Source of the DNA: UMGS75 sp963648435 | GTDB taxonomy: Bacteria > Bacillota_I > Bacilli_A > ML615J-28 > CAG-313 | Reading direction: 5' to 3' | DNA length: 37,318 nt | NCBI GenBank assembly: GCA_963648435.1 | Contig: CAVJDT010000014.1 | Location: 1-37,318 of the forward strand | Shown here: one piece after another, positions 1 through 7,797 of the stretch | Layout of the letters: each line of letters starts with the position of its first letter | Numbering within the stretch: position 1 is the first letter of the stretch | Position numbers and translations under genes: made by a program | The notes under the pieces: model-generated | The model's input: the letters and a program-made list of their open reading frames with translations, nothing else | Databases searched by the model: none | What the model was told of the DNA's origin: nothing

Positions 1-1
1 T

Positions 2-592
2 TTTAATGGTAATGGTTATGAAATAAGTAATTTTGTTATTAAGAATAAATATCCATCTTATCTGTATTATACTAGTACACTAGGGTTGTTTGAATATAAT
101 TTTGGTACTATTGAAAGATTGGGAGTAACAAATTTTGTTATAGACGTGTTTTGGACAAGAAAAGGTATGCGTCCTTCATTGGGTGGGATTGCTGGAGTAA
201 ATAAAAATGTTATAAAAAATTGTTATACAATTGGAAAAATATCTGGAATATGTACAGCAACCATTGGTTCAGGCAGTATTCCACCAAATAAAGTAGTTTA
301 TATTGGAGGAATAGCTGGGCAAAACTATAGTTATACATTTGGACTAAGGGCAGAAATTATTAATTGCTATTCAAGTCTAGATGTAAGTTATGATATAGAA
401 AGGAGTAATTGTTATAATATAATAGCTTATTTGGCTGTTGATACAGATGGTAAAAACATTAATTGTGTAGGTTCAGGCCATGAGAAAAAAGAATATTACA
501 TTAATGAATTAGGTTGGAGTGAGGATATATGGGATTTTGATAATCCTGAATTTCAAAATGGTGAATACTTAAAACTAAAAAGAAACAAATAA
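2..592 (+). CDS. GLUG-motif surface protein, 3' part only
   Basis: The frame is open from the first bases of the window, so this is the C-terminal ~196 residues of a longer protein; the TTG at 86 is internal, not a start. The sequence reads like GLUG-motif proteins: GNGYEISNFVIKN, then GLFEYNFGTIERLGVTNFVI, then two GGIAG-(V/Q)N units each followed by (K/I)NCY. Such repeats form parallel beta-helix-like stalks in secreted adhesins and peptidase-associated proteins of gut bacteria. The end, with WSEDIWDF before a polar tail ending YLKLKRNK, is a usual end of GLUG proteins. No sortase motif or C-terminal membrane segment is seen, so any anchoring signal must lie in the missing N-terminus. Stop codon TAA. 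Two hairpins follow, so it is probably not cotranscribed with mgtE. Function beyond a surface or secreted role is unknown. Confidence 0.75.
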   Translation, partial: FNGNGYEISNFVIKNKYPSYLYYTSTLGLFEYNFGTIERLGVTNFVIDVFWTRKGMRPSLGGIAGVNKNVIKNCYTIGKISGICTATIGSGSIPPNKVVYIGGIAGQNYSYTFGLRAEIINCYSSLDVSYDIERSNCYNIIAYLAVDTDGKNINCVGSGHEKKEYYINELGWSEDIWDFDNPEFQNGEYLKLKRNK

Positions 593-628
593 AGAATAAT
601 ATTTTACGATATTTATTCAATAATATAT

Positions 629-658
629 AAGAGGTATTTGCTAGTGATACCTCTTTAT
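629..658 (+). terminator. Stem-loop after the GLUG gene
   Basis: A 9-bp perfect stem (AAGAGGTAT at 629-637 with ATACCTCTT at 647-655) closes a 9-nt loop, 36 nt after the stop codon. Only three T residues end the stem and the run is broken by A, so it is a weak intrinsic terminator or a 3'-end stabilising hairpin. Confidence 0.45.
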
Positions 659-773
659 AGCATTACTATATATTGTAATTATTATATAAATGCATTAAGT
701 GTAAACTAACTATTGATAAAGACAACAAGAAAATACCAAAATCTCAAGATGTAAAACAAATAAAACAATGTAA

Positions 774-801
774 GCGTAAGCATAATATTGCTTACGTTTT
801 C
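774..801 (+). terminator. Intrinsic terminator upstream of the mgtE pair
   Basis: Stem GCGTAAGCA (774-782) pairs with TGCTTACGT (789-797) through nine pairs, one of them G-U, around a 6-nt loop. TTTT follows at 797-800. This is the second hairpin between the GLUG gene and mgtE and insulates the mgtE unit. Confidence 0.6.
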
Positions 802-836
802 ACATAGAATAAAATAAGGGTTATTGATTAATATCT

Positions 837-879
837 TTGTAGTTTTAAGTGTGTCAATATTTTTGTATTTTTAAGTGTT
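837..879 (+). repeat. Direct repeat overlapping the mgtE -35 region
   Basis: Two 17-nt copies of TTGTA(G/T)TTTTAAGTGT(G/T), at 837-853 and 863-879, match at 15 of 17 positions with a 26-nt period. The second copy runs into the -35 hexamer at 878-883. The position suits a binding site for a regulator of the magnesium transporter genes, but similarity in AT-rich DNA could be chance. Confidence 0.35.
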
Positions 880-906
880 TACTTTTTTCTAAAAATAGTG
901 TATAAT
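878..906 (+). promoter_or_regulatory. Promoter of the mgtE pair
   Basis: A perfect -10 hexamer TATAAT (901-906) lies 17 nt after TTTACT (878-883), which matches four of six bases of the -35 consensus. Transcription should start near 912-914, giving a leader of about 20 nt. That is too short for an M-box magnesium riboswitch, a common control of mgtE in Bacillota. Confidence 0.7.
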
Positions 907-931
907 AGTTATGAAAGGTTAGGTGATAAAA

Positions 932-2317
932 ATGAATGAATTAACAGTTAAGACATTAATTAATCAAATTCATAAGGAACAAGATTTTGTGAATATTCAT
1001 AAGATCTTAATTGATTATCACCCGTATGATGTTGCAGATGCGTTCAAGAGACTTGATGAAGAAGATCGAAAAAAAATATACAAGGCGTTAAGTAGTACTG
1101 AACTTGCTGATATATTTGAATATTTAGATGAAGAGGATGCTGTTAAATATTTAGAAGAAATGAATTTAACAGAAGGTGCTAAAATCCTTAATCAAATGGA
1201 ATCGGATGATGCAGCTGATGTCATTAATGAAATGAGCGAAGAAGGGTTAGATAAGTATTATCTAGATGTTTTGCCAGCCGAAGATAGAAATGAACTTGAC
1301 ACTCTTGCTAAATATGATGATGATACGGCTGGTTCTATTATGGGAACCAATTATATTGAATTAACCACAACAATGGATGTTAAAGATGCTATGCGTAAAC
1401 TTGTTTTAGAGGCCAATGAATCAGAAGTAATTGATCCTTTATTTGTAACAAATGATGGCATATTAAAAGGAACTATTGAATTAAAAAATCTTATTATCGC
1501 AAGATCTCCACTTACCATTGATAATATAATGGATAAAAATTTTATTGCTTGTAATGTTGGTGATGAAATAAGTACAGTTACTAAAAAAATAAAAGACTAT
1601 AATTTGTATGCTATTCCTGTTTTGGATAATGATCGATTAGTTGGTGTAATTACCATTGATGATGCTATTGATGAAGTTGTAGATGAGATTAAAGAAGACT
1701 ATGGTATGATGGCTGGTGTTACTAGTGATATTGATGAACAAACAAGCATATTTGGCCATATGGTAAAAAGAATTCCTTGGCTTATTTGTCTACTTGCTTT
1801 AAGCTTATTAATTTCAAATATTACAAGTCAATTTGAAGAGGTAATAGTTGAAGTAACTATTTTTGCCTTTTTTCAATCCTTGGTTTTTGATATGGCTGGT
1901 AATGCGGGGACTCAAAGTTTGGCTGTTACGATAAGAAGCATTAGTCGTCATGAAATGGACAGCGGAAAAGGTATTAGAAGACATCTTGGTAAAGAGTTTT
2001 TAACAGCCTTAATTACCTCATGTATTTTAGGCGTTATAACTTTTGTTACTAGTTATATATATATGCTAATTAGAAATGATTCGATGTATGTTGAATGGCT
2101 AGTGGCTTTAATTATTGGTGGATCCTTGAGCATTTCATTACTACTTACGGAAATGCTAGGAGCTATAGTTCCTATATTCTTTCATAAAATAAAAGTTGAT
2201 CCAGCAGTTGCTTCAGGACCGTTAATAACAACTCTAAGCGATACAATCTCAATTGTTGTTTACTTTGGTCTTGCTACAGTATTTATGAATATGATAGTTG
2301 TAGGAGGTAACAAGTAA
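932..2317 (+). CDS. mgtE: Magnesium transporter MgtE (first copy)
   Basis: An inner-membrane Mg2+ channel/transporter of about 461 residues, the usual family length. In order: an acidic helical MgtE N domain (about 15-125) rich in LDEED and ESDDAADV repeats that would bind Mg2+ in the cytosol; two CBS domains (about 130-250, with GVITIDDAIDEVVDEI at the end); then the membrane domain from about 283 (KRIPWLICLLALSLL) with five hydrophobic segments. The pore motifs are present: MAGNAGTQSLAV, VDPAVASGP, and Asp437 in TTLSD, which matches the selectivity Asp of T. thermophilus MgtE. ATG 932 is chosen because AGGTG (921-925) sits six nt upstream; an in-frame GTG at 923 overlaps that site. The stop overlaps the next start by one base. 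The family is known to self-gate by intracellular Mg2+. Confidence 0.93.
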   Translation: MNELTVKTLINQIHKEQDFVNIHKILIDYHPYDVADAFKRLDEEDRKKIYKALSSTELADIFEYLDEEDAVKYLEEMNLTEGAKILNQMESDDAADVINEMSEEGLDKYYLDVLPAEDRNELDTLAKYDDDTAGSIMGTNYIELTTTMDVKDAMRKLVLEANESEVIDPLFVTNDGILKGTIELKNLIIARSPLTIDNIMDKNFIACNVGDEISTVTKKIKDYNLYAIPVLDNDRLVGVITIDDAIDEVVDEIKEDYGMMAGVTSDIDEQTSIFGHMVKRIPWLICLLALSLLISNITSQFEEVIVEVTIFAFFQSLVFDMAGNAGTQSLAVTIRSISRHEMDSGKGIRRHLGKEFLTALITSCILGVITFVTSYIYMLIRNDSMYVEWLVALIIGGSLSISLLLTEMLGAIVPIFFHKIKVDPAVASGPLITTLSDTISIVVYFGLATVFMNMIVVGGNK

Positions 2318-3684
2318 TGATTGATAAAGAAAAAGTAATAACTTTAATTGAAAATACAAATGATTTAAATGAACTTAAAAACATATTAAGTAATTATCAT
2401 AATTTTGATATTGCTGAAATAATTAAAAATGTTGATTCTGACAAACAAGCTTTAATCATGTCATTATTTACTGATGAAGAACTTGCAGATATTTTAGCAT
2501 ATATGGATGCCGATGATACTTCAGACATTTTAAGTGATGTTGATAATAAAAAAGCTGCTTCCATAATTAATGAAATGGAACCAGATGATGCGGCTGATGT
2601 ACTTGATGAACTTGAAACCGAACAAGCAAGTGAAATTATAAATCTATTAGATGCTGATGTTAAAGAAGATATCAATAAACTATCAAAGTATGCTGACGGT
2701 ACAGCCGGTTCAATTATGAATTCTAATTTCTTAATGGCTTATGATTATTGGGATGTCAAAGATGCCATGCGCTTAGTAGTTAAAGAAGCACCAAATGTTG
2801 AAAATATTAATACAATCATGATAGTTGACAAAAACGATGTTTTAGTAGGAACACTTGATTTAAAGAAACTAATAATTAGTAAATCACCATGTCTGTTAAA
2901 TGAAATAATGGTAAGTCATTTTCAAGCCGTAAAAGTAGAACAAAAAATTGAAGAAGTAGTAAAAATGATAAGTGATTATGACACTTACTTAATGCCTGTT
3001 ATCGATGATAACGGGGTAATCAAAGGAATTATCACAATGGATGATGCCTTTGATGAAGCTGTTGATGTAGTTGAAGATGACTATGCAAAACTTGCTGGTT
3101 TAACCGAAGGTGAAGAAAGTGATGAGAGCGTTGCTCTATCAATTAAGAAAAGAATCCCTTGGTTAATTATCTTGCTATTTCTTGATTTAGGGGTATCACT
3201 TGTTATATCAATGTTTAGTAAAGTGATAGTAGCTGTACCACTTTTAGCCTTTTTTCAAGCCGCAGTTTTAGGACTTGCGGGTAACTGTGGAACTCAAAGT
3301 TTAGCAGTTGCGGTTAGACGAATTAGTGAAAATAAATTAAATAAAACCAAACTTATATTAAAACATTTAACAAAAGAAACCCTACTTGGCATATGTACAG
3401 GATTAGTTCTAGGGATCGTTTCATTTGGATTAGTTGTGGGAATGCTTTATCTTAAAAAAGAAGTAGAAATTCCACCAGTGAGAATAGCCTTAGTACTCAG
3501 TGTTTCAATCACTTGTGCTGTTGCCGCATCCAATTTATTTGGGGCTTTAGTGCCAGTAATTTTTTACAAATGTAAGGTCGATCCGGCAGTTGCTTCTGGT
3601 CCTTTTATCACTACTATTAATGATGTAATTGTTGTAATATTATATTTTGGCATTGCAATGATAATGCTTGGTAGTTATCTTTAA
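2317..3684 (+). CDS. mgtE: Magnesium transporter MgtE (second, tandem copy)
   Basis: A second complete MgtE of 455 residues: acidic N domain (LDELE, MEPDDAADV, about 15-125), two CBS domains ending GIITMDDAFDEAVDVVEDD (to about 260), and a five-segment membrane domain from about 275 (KKRIPWLIILLFLDLG). The motifs LAGNCGTQSLAV and VDPAVASGPFITT are present, as is Asp436 in TTIND, the counterpart of the selectivity Asp. It is clearly a paralogue of the upstream gene but has diverged throughout, including Cys for Ala in GN(A/C)GTQS. The start overlaps the upstream TAA by one nt, with a strong GGAGG about nine nt before it inside the upstream gene, so translation is probably coupled. MgtE acts as a dimer; tandem copies would allow a heterodimer or two pumps with different set points, which is an inference. 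Confidence 0.92.
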   Translation: MIDKEKVITLIENTNDLNELKNILSNYHNFDIAEIIKNVDSDKQALIMSLFTDEELADILAYMDADDTSDILSDVDNKKAASIINEMEPDDAADVLDELETEQASEIINLLDADVKEDINKLSKYADGTAGSIMNSNFLMAYDYWDVKDAMRLVVKEAPNVENINTIMIVDKNDVLVGTLDLKKLIISKSPCLLNEIMVSHFQAVKVEQKIEEVVKMISDYDTYLMPVIDDNGVIKGIITMDDAFDEAVDVVEDDYAKLAGLTEGEESDESVALSIKKRIPWLIILLFLDLGVSLVISMFSKVIVAVPLLAFFQAAVLGLAGNCGTQSLAVAVRRISENKLNKTKLILKHLTKETLLGICTGLVLGIVSFGLVVGMLYLKKEVEIPPVRIALVLSVSITCAVAASNLFGALVPVIFYKCKVDPAVASGPFITTINDVIVVILYFGIAMIMLGSYL

Positions 3685-3690
3685 AATTAT

Positions 3691-3717
3691 TAGAACTAGG
3701 TTTTCTAGTTCTTTTTT
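3691..3717 (+). terminator. Intrinsic terminator of the mgtE pair
   Basis: An 8-bp perfect stem (AGAACTAG 3692-3699 with CTAGTTCT 3705-3712) closes a 5-nt loop and is followed by six T (3712-3717), eight nt after the mgtE stop. Confidence 0.85.
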
Positions 3718-3780
3718 CAACTATCATTTAAAAGGAAAAAATCATTAAGTAAATACTAAAATGTGAAAAAAACATAAAAT

Positions 3781-3806
3781 GATTTATTTACATATGTCAA
3801 TAAATC
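3781..3806. promoter_or_regulatory. 26-bp near-perfect palindrome, candidate operator
   Basis: The 26 bp are symmetric in 12 of 13 base pairs: GATTTATT (3781-3788) mirrors AATAAATC (3799-3806), the centre ACATATGT (3790-3797) is a perfect palindrome, and only the pair 3789/3798 is mismatched. No T-run follows, so it is not a terminator. It lies in the leader region of the long opp/lipoprotein operon, about 118 nt before its -10 box. An operator for a dimeric regulator is the likely role (inference). Confidence 0.5.
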
Positions 3807-3874
3807 CCAAAATATATAAGTAAAACCTAGATAAAATAGTAAAAGTAAAACCAAAAAAACTAAAGAAAACTAAA

Positions 3875-3888
3875 AATAAGCGTTTTCA
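3875..3888 (+). promoter_or_regulatory. cre-like sequence upstream of the opp operon
   Basis: AATAAGCGTTTTCA fits the Bacillota catabolite-responsive element TGWNANCGNTNWCA at 12 of 14 positions; the first two bases (TG) are missing. It ends 12 nt before the proposed -35 box, where CcpA could act. GCGTTTT (3880-3886) also forms an inverted repeat with AAAACGC (3906-3912), which overlaps the last base of the -35. Whether the organism has CcpA cannot be seen here. Confidence 0.3.
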
Positions 3889-3900
3889 TTAGTTAAATGT

Positions 3901-3929
3901 GTGAAAAAACGCAAAAAAAATAGTATAAT
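3901..3929 (+). promoter_or_regulatory. Promoter of the opp/subtilase/lipoprotein operon
   Basis: TATAAT (3924-3929) is a perfect -10 hexamer; 17 nt upstream GTGAAA (3901-3906) matches the -35 consensus at four of six bases. The transcript would begin near 3936, about 32 nt before the ATG at 3968. It is the only clear promoter seen before the continuous gene run that ends at 35450. Confidence 0.6.
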
Positions 3930-3967
3930 AACAGTACAATAAGGTAATAAAACAAGGAGGCCTCATT

Positions 3968-5119
3968 ATGAAGCATAAACGAAGTACTATTATTTTAGTG
4001 ATAATAGCATTAGTTACTTTAATGTGTGGTTGTAAAAGCAATACGACACAACTAGGAAATGTTAAGGTAATATTTGAACTTGAAGGTGGTACTTATAAAT
4101 CAAGTAAAACGGCTGTGACATACTGGTATTCACTAAAAGGTGACAGCATGTTAATAAAAAACCCAACCTCATTATCAAAAGATAACGATGTTGAAAAACA
4201 AGGATATGAACTTGTTGGTTGGTATCGTACTAAAACTGTTACTAAAACCGAAAATGGTGAAGTTGTAACATATAGTGGTAAATGGGATTTCGATACTGAT
4301 AGAGTTACAACTGATGGTGTAACTTTATATGCCAATTGGCAAATTAAACGTGTTTATTCATTTGACATTTACTATTTAAATGAAAATGGTGAAGAAGTTA
4401 AATTATACAATTATGTTGTAAATGCGGGGGGTCAATTGAGTGAAGAAATAGACGAAGTAAAGTACCGAGATGGTTATACTTTTATTAAATATTTAGATGA
4501 AAAAGGAAACCCATGGGATATGAGTTTTAAACACCCTGGTGGAGATACTACAGAACCAATCAAGGTTATTGCAAAATATGAAGAAGGTAACTATAAAGTA
4601 GTAAAAACTCGAAAAGAACTTCAAAATGCATTAAAAGCTAATAACAACATTTATCTAGATAATGATATCGATATGGAAGGAAAAACTTTCTATTATCGTG
4701 AATACAAAGGAATAATCAAAGGTAATAGCCACCAAATTTATAACTTTAGTTTAACTACTAGTAATGCAAGTTTAAAAGATAGTTTAGTTGATAATAACTT
4801 ATATATTTGTATGTTTAATCAATTAACAAATGCCACAATTACAGATATTACATTTGATGAAGTAACACTTAGTTTAGATGCAGGTCTTCCAAGCATTCAA
4901 AACATCTATATTGTTCCAATATCAAGAAAACTAGAAAACACAAAATTAGAAAATGTTACCTTTAAAGGCTCATGTCAAATCACAGTATGGCCTAGTGATA
5001 CATTTAATAAAAACGAAAACTTCATATTAGTAGATAATGAAGTATATTTAGAAAAAGATGAAACATCAGTTACATCAACAACAGTAGAATTTAAATTAAT
5101 AGAGGAAAAGGAGAATTAA
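3968..5119 (+). CDS. Lipoprotein with InlB/Flg_new-type repeat, first gene of the opp operon
   Basis: A 383-residue lipoprotein: a basic N-terminus, a hydrophobic stretch (8-19) and lipobox LMCGC with lipidated Cys22. Residues about 32-122 form a Listeria-Bacteroides (InlB B/Flg_new) repeat: VIFELEGGTY, then GYELVGWYRTKT, then GVTLYANW. A second, weaker one follows (about 125-200: FDIYYLNENG, GYTFIKYLDEKG). The C-terminal half (KELQNALKANNNIYLDNDIDM, then IIKGNSHQIYNFSL, then TNATITDITFDEVTL) resembles GLUG/beta-helix modules like the protein at 2-592. AAGGAGG (3954-3960) lies seven nt before the ATG. The next gene, oppA, starts after a single base, so the protein is probably coupled to peptide capture, perhaps as an accessory or substrate-binding surface protein. 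No enzyme motif is visible. Confidence 0.85.
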   Translation: MKHKRSTIILVIIALVTLMCGCKSNTTQLGNVKVIFELEGGTYKSSKTAVTYWYSLKGDSMLIKNPTSLSKDNDVEKQGYELVGWYRTKTVTKTENGEVVTYSGKWDFDTDRVTTDGVTLYANWQIKRVYSFDIYYLNENGEEVKLYNYVVNAGGQLSEEIDEVKYRDGYTFIKYLDEKGNPWDMSFKHPGGDTTEPIKVIAKYEEGNYKVVKTRKELQNALKANNNIYLDNDIDMEGKTFYYREYKGIIKGNSHQIYNFSLTTSNASLKDSLVDNNLYICMFNQLTNATITDITFDEVTLSLDAGLPSIQNIYIVPISRKLENTKLENVTFKGSCQITVWPSDTFNKNENFILVDNEVYLEKDETSVTSTTVEFKLIEEKEN

Positions 5120-5120
5120 A

Positions 5121-7739
5121 ATGAAAAATTTATCTAAAAAATTATTTATTTTTGTTATGGTAATTGTCACTACATTTACGGTAACAAGCTGTAAAAGTTG
5201 TAAAGATGGCGAACAAGAAAATCGCACATACTATGATAACGAAGAAGATGCTTTAGTATTTTCATCACAAGCAGTTGATAAAGTATTTAACCCATTCTTC
5301 TCAACAACAGGACCAGATTCCAATGTCATTGGGATGACGCAAATTGGTATGATTGGTAATGATAAAGAAGGCAATCCAACTTATGGTGATAATGAATCAG
5401 TTGTTACTAAAGATTTACAAATTGTTACTGAAGCAGATGGTTCATATACAACATATTATTTTGTTTTAAAGAACAATGTAAGATTTTCTAATGGATCATA
5501 CTTAACAATCAAAGATGTATTGTTTAATTTATATGTTTATCTAGATCCAGTATATACTGGTTCAAGTACAATCTATTCGACAGATATTGTGGGATTAAAA
5601 CAATATCGTACTCAAGAAGGTAATCCTGATGAACAAGAAAGTTTTAAAGACCAATTTGACACAGCAGCTCGTGCTAGAATTACCGCACTAGTAAGTGCAA
5701 GTACAGAAATCTTGAAAGACTTAACTTTAGATGAAGCTGGTTATTTAGCAAAACTTACAGAATATAGTGCTAAATCAGATAGTTATAAAAATGTTGTTAA
5801 AGATTACAAACAAGCAATTGAATTATTCAAGAAAGAATTAGAAAGTGATTATACAAATGCTATTGACTCATATGCAGATATTATATTCTCAGATGAAAAT
5901 GGTACTGTGTATAAAAACAAAATTACAACAGATGTTGAAGCATTCTTATATAATGAAGGCTACATTACATGGTCTAAAAAAGAAGGTAAACTTTCAACTT
6001 CTCTTTCAGTATATGATGTGGCAGAATTAAAGAAATGGACTAAAGAACAAGCAATTGAAGCAATTCTTGCGGATAAGATTCCAGATGATATTAACGAAAT
6101 TGTTAAATACTGGGGTACTTCAGTAGAATTATTCAACTATATCTCTAATGAAGAACTTGAAAATTATTATAAAGATCGTACAAGAACATACTCAAATATT
6201 GAAGGTATTAAATTTGCTAATCGTAAAGAAGCTGTTACAGTAAATAATAAAAAATATGATGCTGTTCAATATGACGAAAATGGTAATGTCAAAGAAGAAT
6301 ACAATGAAGTATTAAGTATCAAGATTAAAGAAGTTGACCCTAAAGCAATTTGGAACTTTTCGTTCGCAGTTGCCCCTATGTATTATTACTCCGATCAAGA
6401 ACATATTGATAAATTTGACTTTGAAGAAAATTTTGGTGTTGAATATGGTTCACCAACATTTATGAATACAGTTGTTAAAAATCCTGATCGTATTGGTGTA
6501 CCAGTAGGTGCTGGTGCTTATGCGGCTAGTAAATCAAGTGGCGGTATTACTAACATTCAATCAGGTGAATTCTATGATAAAGGTGTTATTTATTTTGAAA
6601 GAAATCCATATTACCTAATGGGAACTCCTACAATCAAAAAAATTCGTTTCCAAGTTGTTGCTGAAAACCAAATGTTGGATACATTATATAGTAAAGGCAT
6701 CGACTTTATTGAACCAAGTGCTAAACCTGATACCATTGCGGAACTTGCTGGAAAAGTTAATGAAGGCATTAGTTACCAAACAATCAAAGCTTCAGGTTAT
6801 GGTTATATTGGTATTAATGCAAGTAAAGTAGTAGATTTAGAAGTAAGACAAGCAATTATGCATGCTATTAACACTGATGAATGTGTTAAATATTATAAAG
6901 GTACTGCTCTTCCTGTTTATCGTTCAATGTCAAGAGCGAGCTGGGCATATCCAAAAGATGCAGTTCCATATTATCCATATATTGGATCTACAGTTCCTTC
7001 AAATGAAGAATTAAAACAAGTAAATCCTTACTATAGAGATTACATTAAAAACTTAGGCAAAAAAGAAGGAGATACCTTAACAAAAGAACAACAAATTCAA
7101 TTTATTCGTGATTTAGTTGAAAGTGCTGGATACGAATTAAATGCTAATGGTATTTACCAAAAAGGTAGTAAACGTGTATTACAATTTACATTTACGATTG
7201 CTGGTCAAGAAACTGACCACCCTGCTTATGCGGCATTATTACATGCTAAAGAAATATTAAATGAAGCAGGCTTCCAAGTTGAAGTAAAACCAGATGCTAA
7301 TGCATTAAAGAAATTATCAGAAGGAAGTCTAACTGTATGGGCAGCCGCATGGAGCTCAACAATTGACCCTGATATGTATCAAGTTTATCATAAAGAATCA
7401 AATGCAACATCAGTTAAAAACTGGGGTTACAATGCCATTATTCAAAATAATGGTGGTGAATATGATGAAGAAGTTGAAATTCTAGACTATTTATCAGAAC
7501 TTATTGAAAAGGCTCGTAAAACTAATAACCAAGCAGATAGAAAGAGTGATTATGAAAAAGCCTTAACGGAAGTAATGAAGTTAGCAATTGAACTTCCTAC
7601 ATATCAAAGGGATGATTTGTTTGTCTATAATTCAGAAAAAATTGATGTATCGACATTAACACCACAAACTGAATTATCACCTTATAAAGGTTTAACAAGT
7701 GATCTTTGGAAAGTTTCATTGTACGTTAAAGAAAAATAA
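5121..7739 (+). CDS. oppA: Oligopeptide-binding lipoprotein OppA (SBP family 5), enlarged
   Basis: The extracellular substrate-binding lipoprotein of the Opp ABC importer. The lipobox is TVTSC with Cys24. Family-5 hallmarks are present: an N-terminal block with VRFSNGSYLTIKDVLFNLYV (about 122-141); GVPVGAGAYAASKS with FERNPYYLMGTPTIKKIRF (about 460-513); VVDLEVRQAIMHAINTDECV (about 571-590); and a C-terminal lobe ending with a run of helices and LPTYQRDDLFVYNS. At 872 residues it is far longer than the usual 530-600. The surplus is mostly a helix-rich, charged stretch at about 160-395 inserted after the first strand-rich block. AGGAAAAGGAG precedes the ATG. A 10-bp perfect hairpin follows the stop, before oppB. 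Peptides are the expected ligand; the exact specificity cannot be read. Confidence 0.9.
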   Translation: MKNLSKKLFIFVMVIVTTFTVTSCKSCKDGEQENRTYYDNEEDALVFSSQAVDKVFNPFFSTTGPDSNVIGMTQIGMIGNDKEGNPTYGDNESVVTKDLQIVTEADGSYTTYYFVLKNNVRFSNGSYLTIKDVLFNLYVYLDPVYTGSSTIYSTDIVGLKQYRTQEGNPDEQESFKDQFDTAARARITALVSASTEILKDLTLDEAGYLAKLTEYSAKSDSYKNVVKDYKQAIELFKKELESDYTNAIDSYADIIFSDENGTVYKNKITTDVEAFLYNEGYITWSKKEGKLSTSLSVYDVAELKKWTKEQAIEAILADKIPDDINEIVKYWGTSVELFNYISNEELENYYKDRTRTYSNIEGIKFANRKEAVTVNNKKYDAVQYDENGNVKEEYNEVLSIKIKEVDPKAIWNFSFAVAPMYYYSDQEHIDKFDFEENFGVEYGSPTFMNTVVKNPDRIGVPVGAGAYAASKSSGGITNIQSGEFYDKGVIYFERNPYYLMGTPTIKKIRFQVVAENQMLDTLYSKGIDFIEPSAKPDTIAELAGKVNEGISYQTIKASGYGYIGINASKVVDLEVRQAIMHAINTDECVKYYKGTALPVYRSMSRASWAYPKDAVPYYPYIGSTVPSNEELKQVNPYYRDYIKNLGKKEGDTLTKEQQIQFIRDLVESAGYELNANGIYQKGSKRVLQFTFTIAGQETDHPAYAALLHAKEILNEAGFQVEVKPDANALKKLSEGSLTVWAAAWSSTIDPDMYQVYHKESNATSVKNWGYNAIIQNNGGEYDEEVEILDYLSELIEKARKTNNQADRKSDYEKALTEVMKLAIELPTYQRDDLFVYNSEKIDVSTLTPQTELSPYKGLTSDLWKVSLYVKEK

Positions 7740-7744
7740 AATGT

Positions 7745-7774
7745 TTGGAAACGCAAAATCATAGGCGTTTCCAA
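7745..7774 (+). promoter_or_regulatory. Stem-loop between oppA and oppB
   Basis: TTGGAAACGC (7745-7754) and GCGTTTCCAA (7765-7774) form a perfect 10-bp stem around a 10-nt loop, starting five nt after the oppA stop. Only three T follow before C, so full termination is unlikely. Such hairpins after binding-protein genes are known to protect the upstream mRNA or partly attenuate transcription, so that the binding protein is made in excess over the permease. Confidence 0.65.
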
Positions 7775-7797
7775 TTTCTCAAAAAAGGAGTTATAAA

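Larger units (their letters stand above)
593..931. other. Intergenic region, 339 nt, no gene seen
   Basis: No frame with a plausible start, ribosome binding site and protein-like sequence was found. The region holds two hairpins (629-658 and 774-801), a 26-nt-spaced direct repeat (837-853 and 863-879) and the mgtE promoter (878-906). The stretch 659-773 is plain AT-rich sequence in which nothing was recognised. Confidence 0.6.

Noticed and set aside
593..931. M-box magnesium riboswitch before mgtE
   Set aside because: The promoter leaves a leader of about 20 nt and no multi-helix structure was seen downstream of it.
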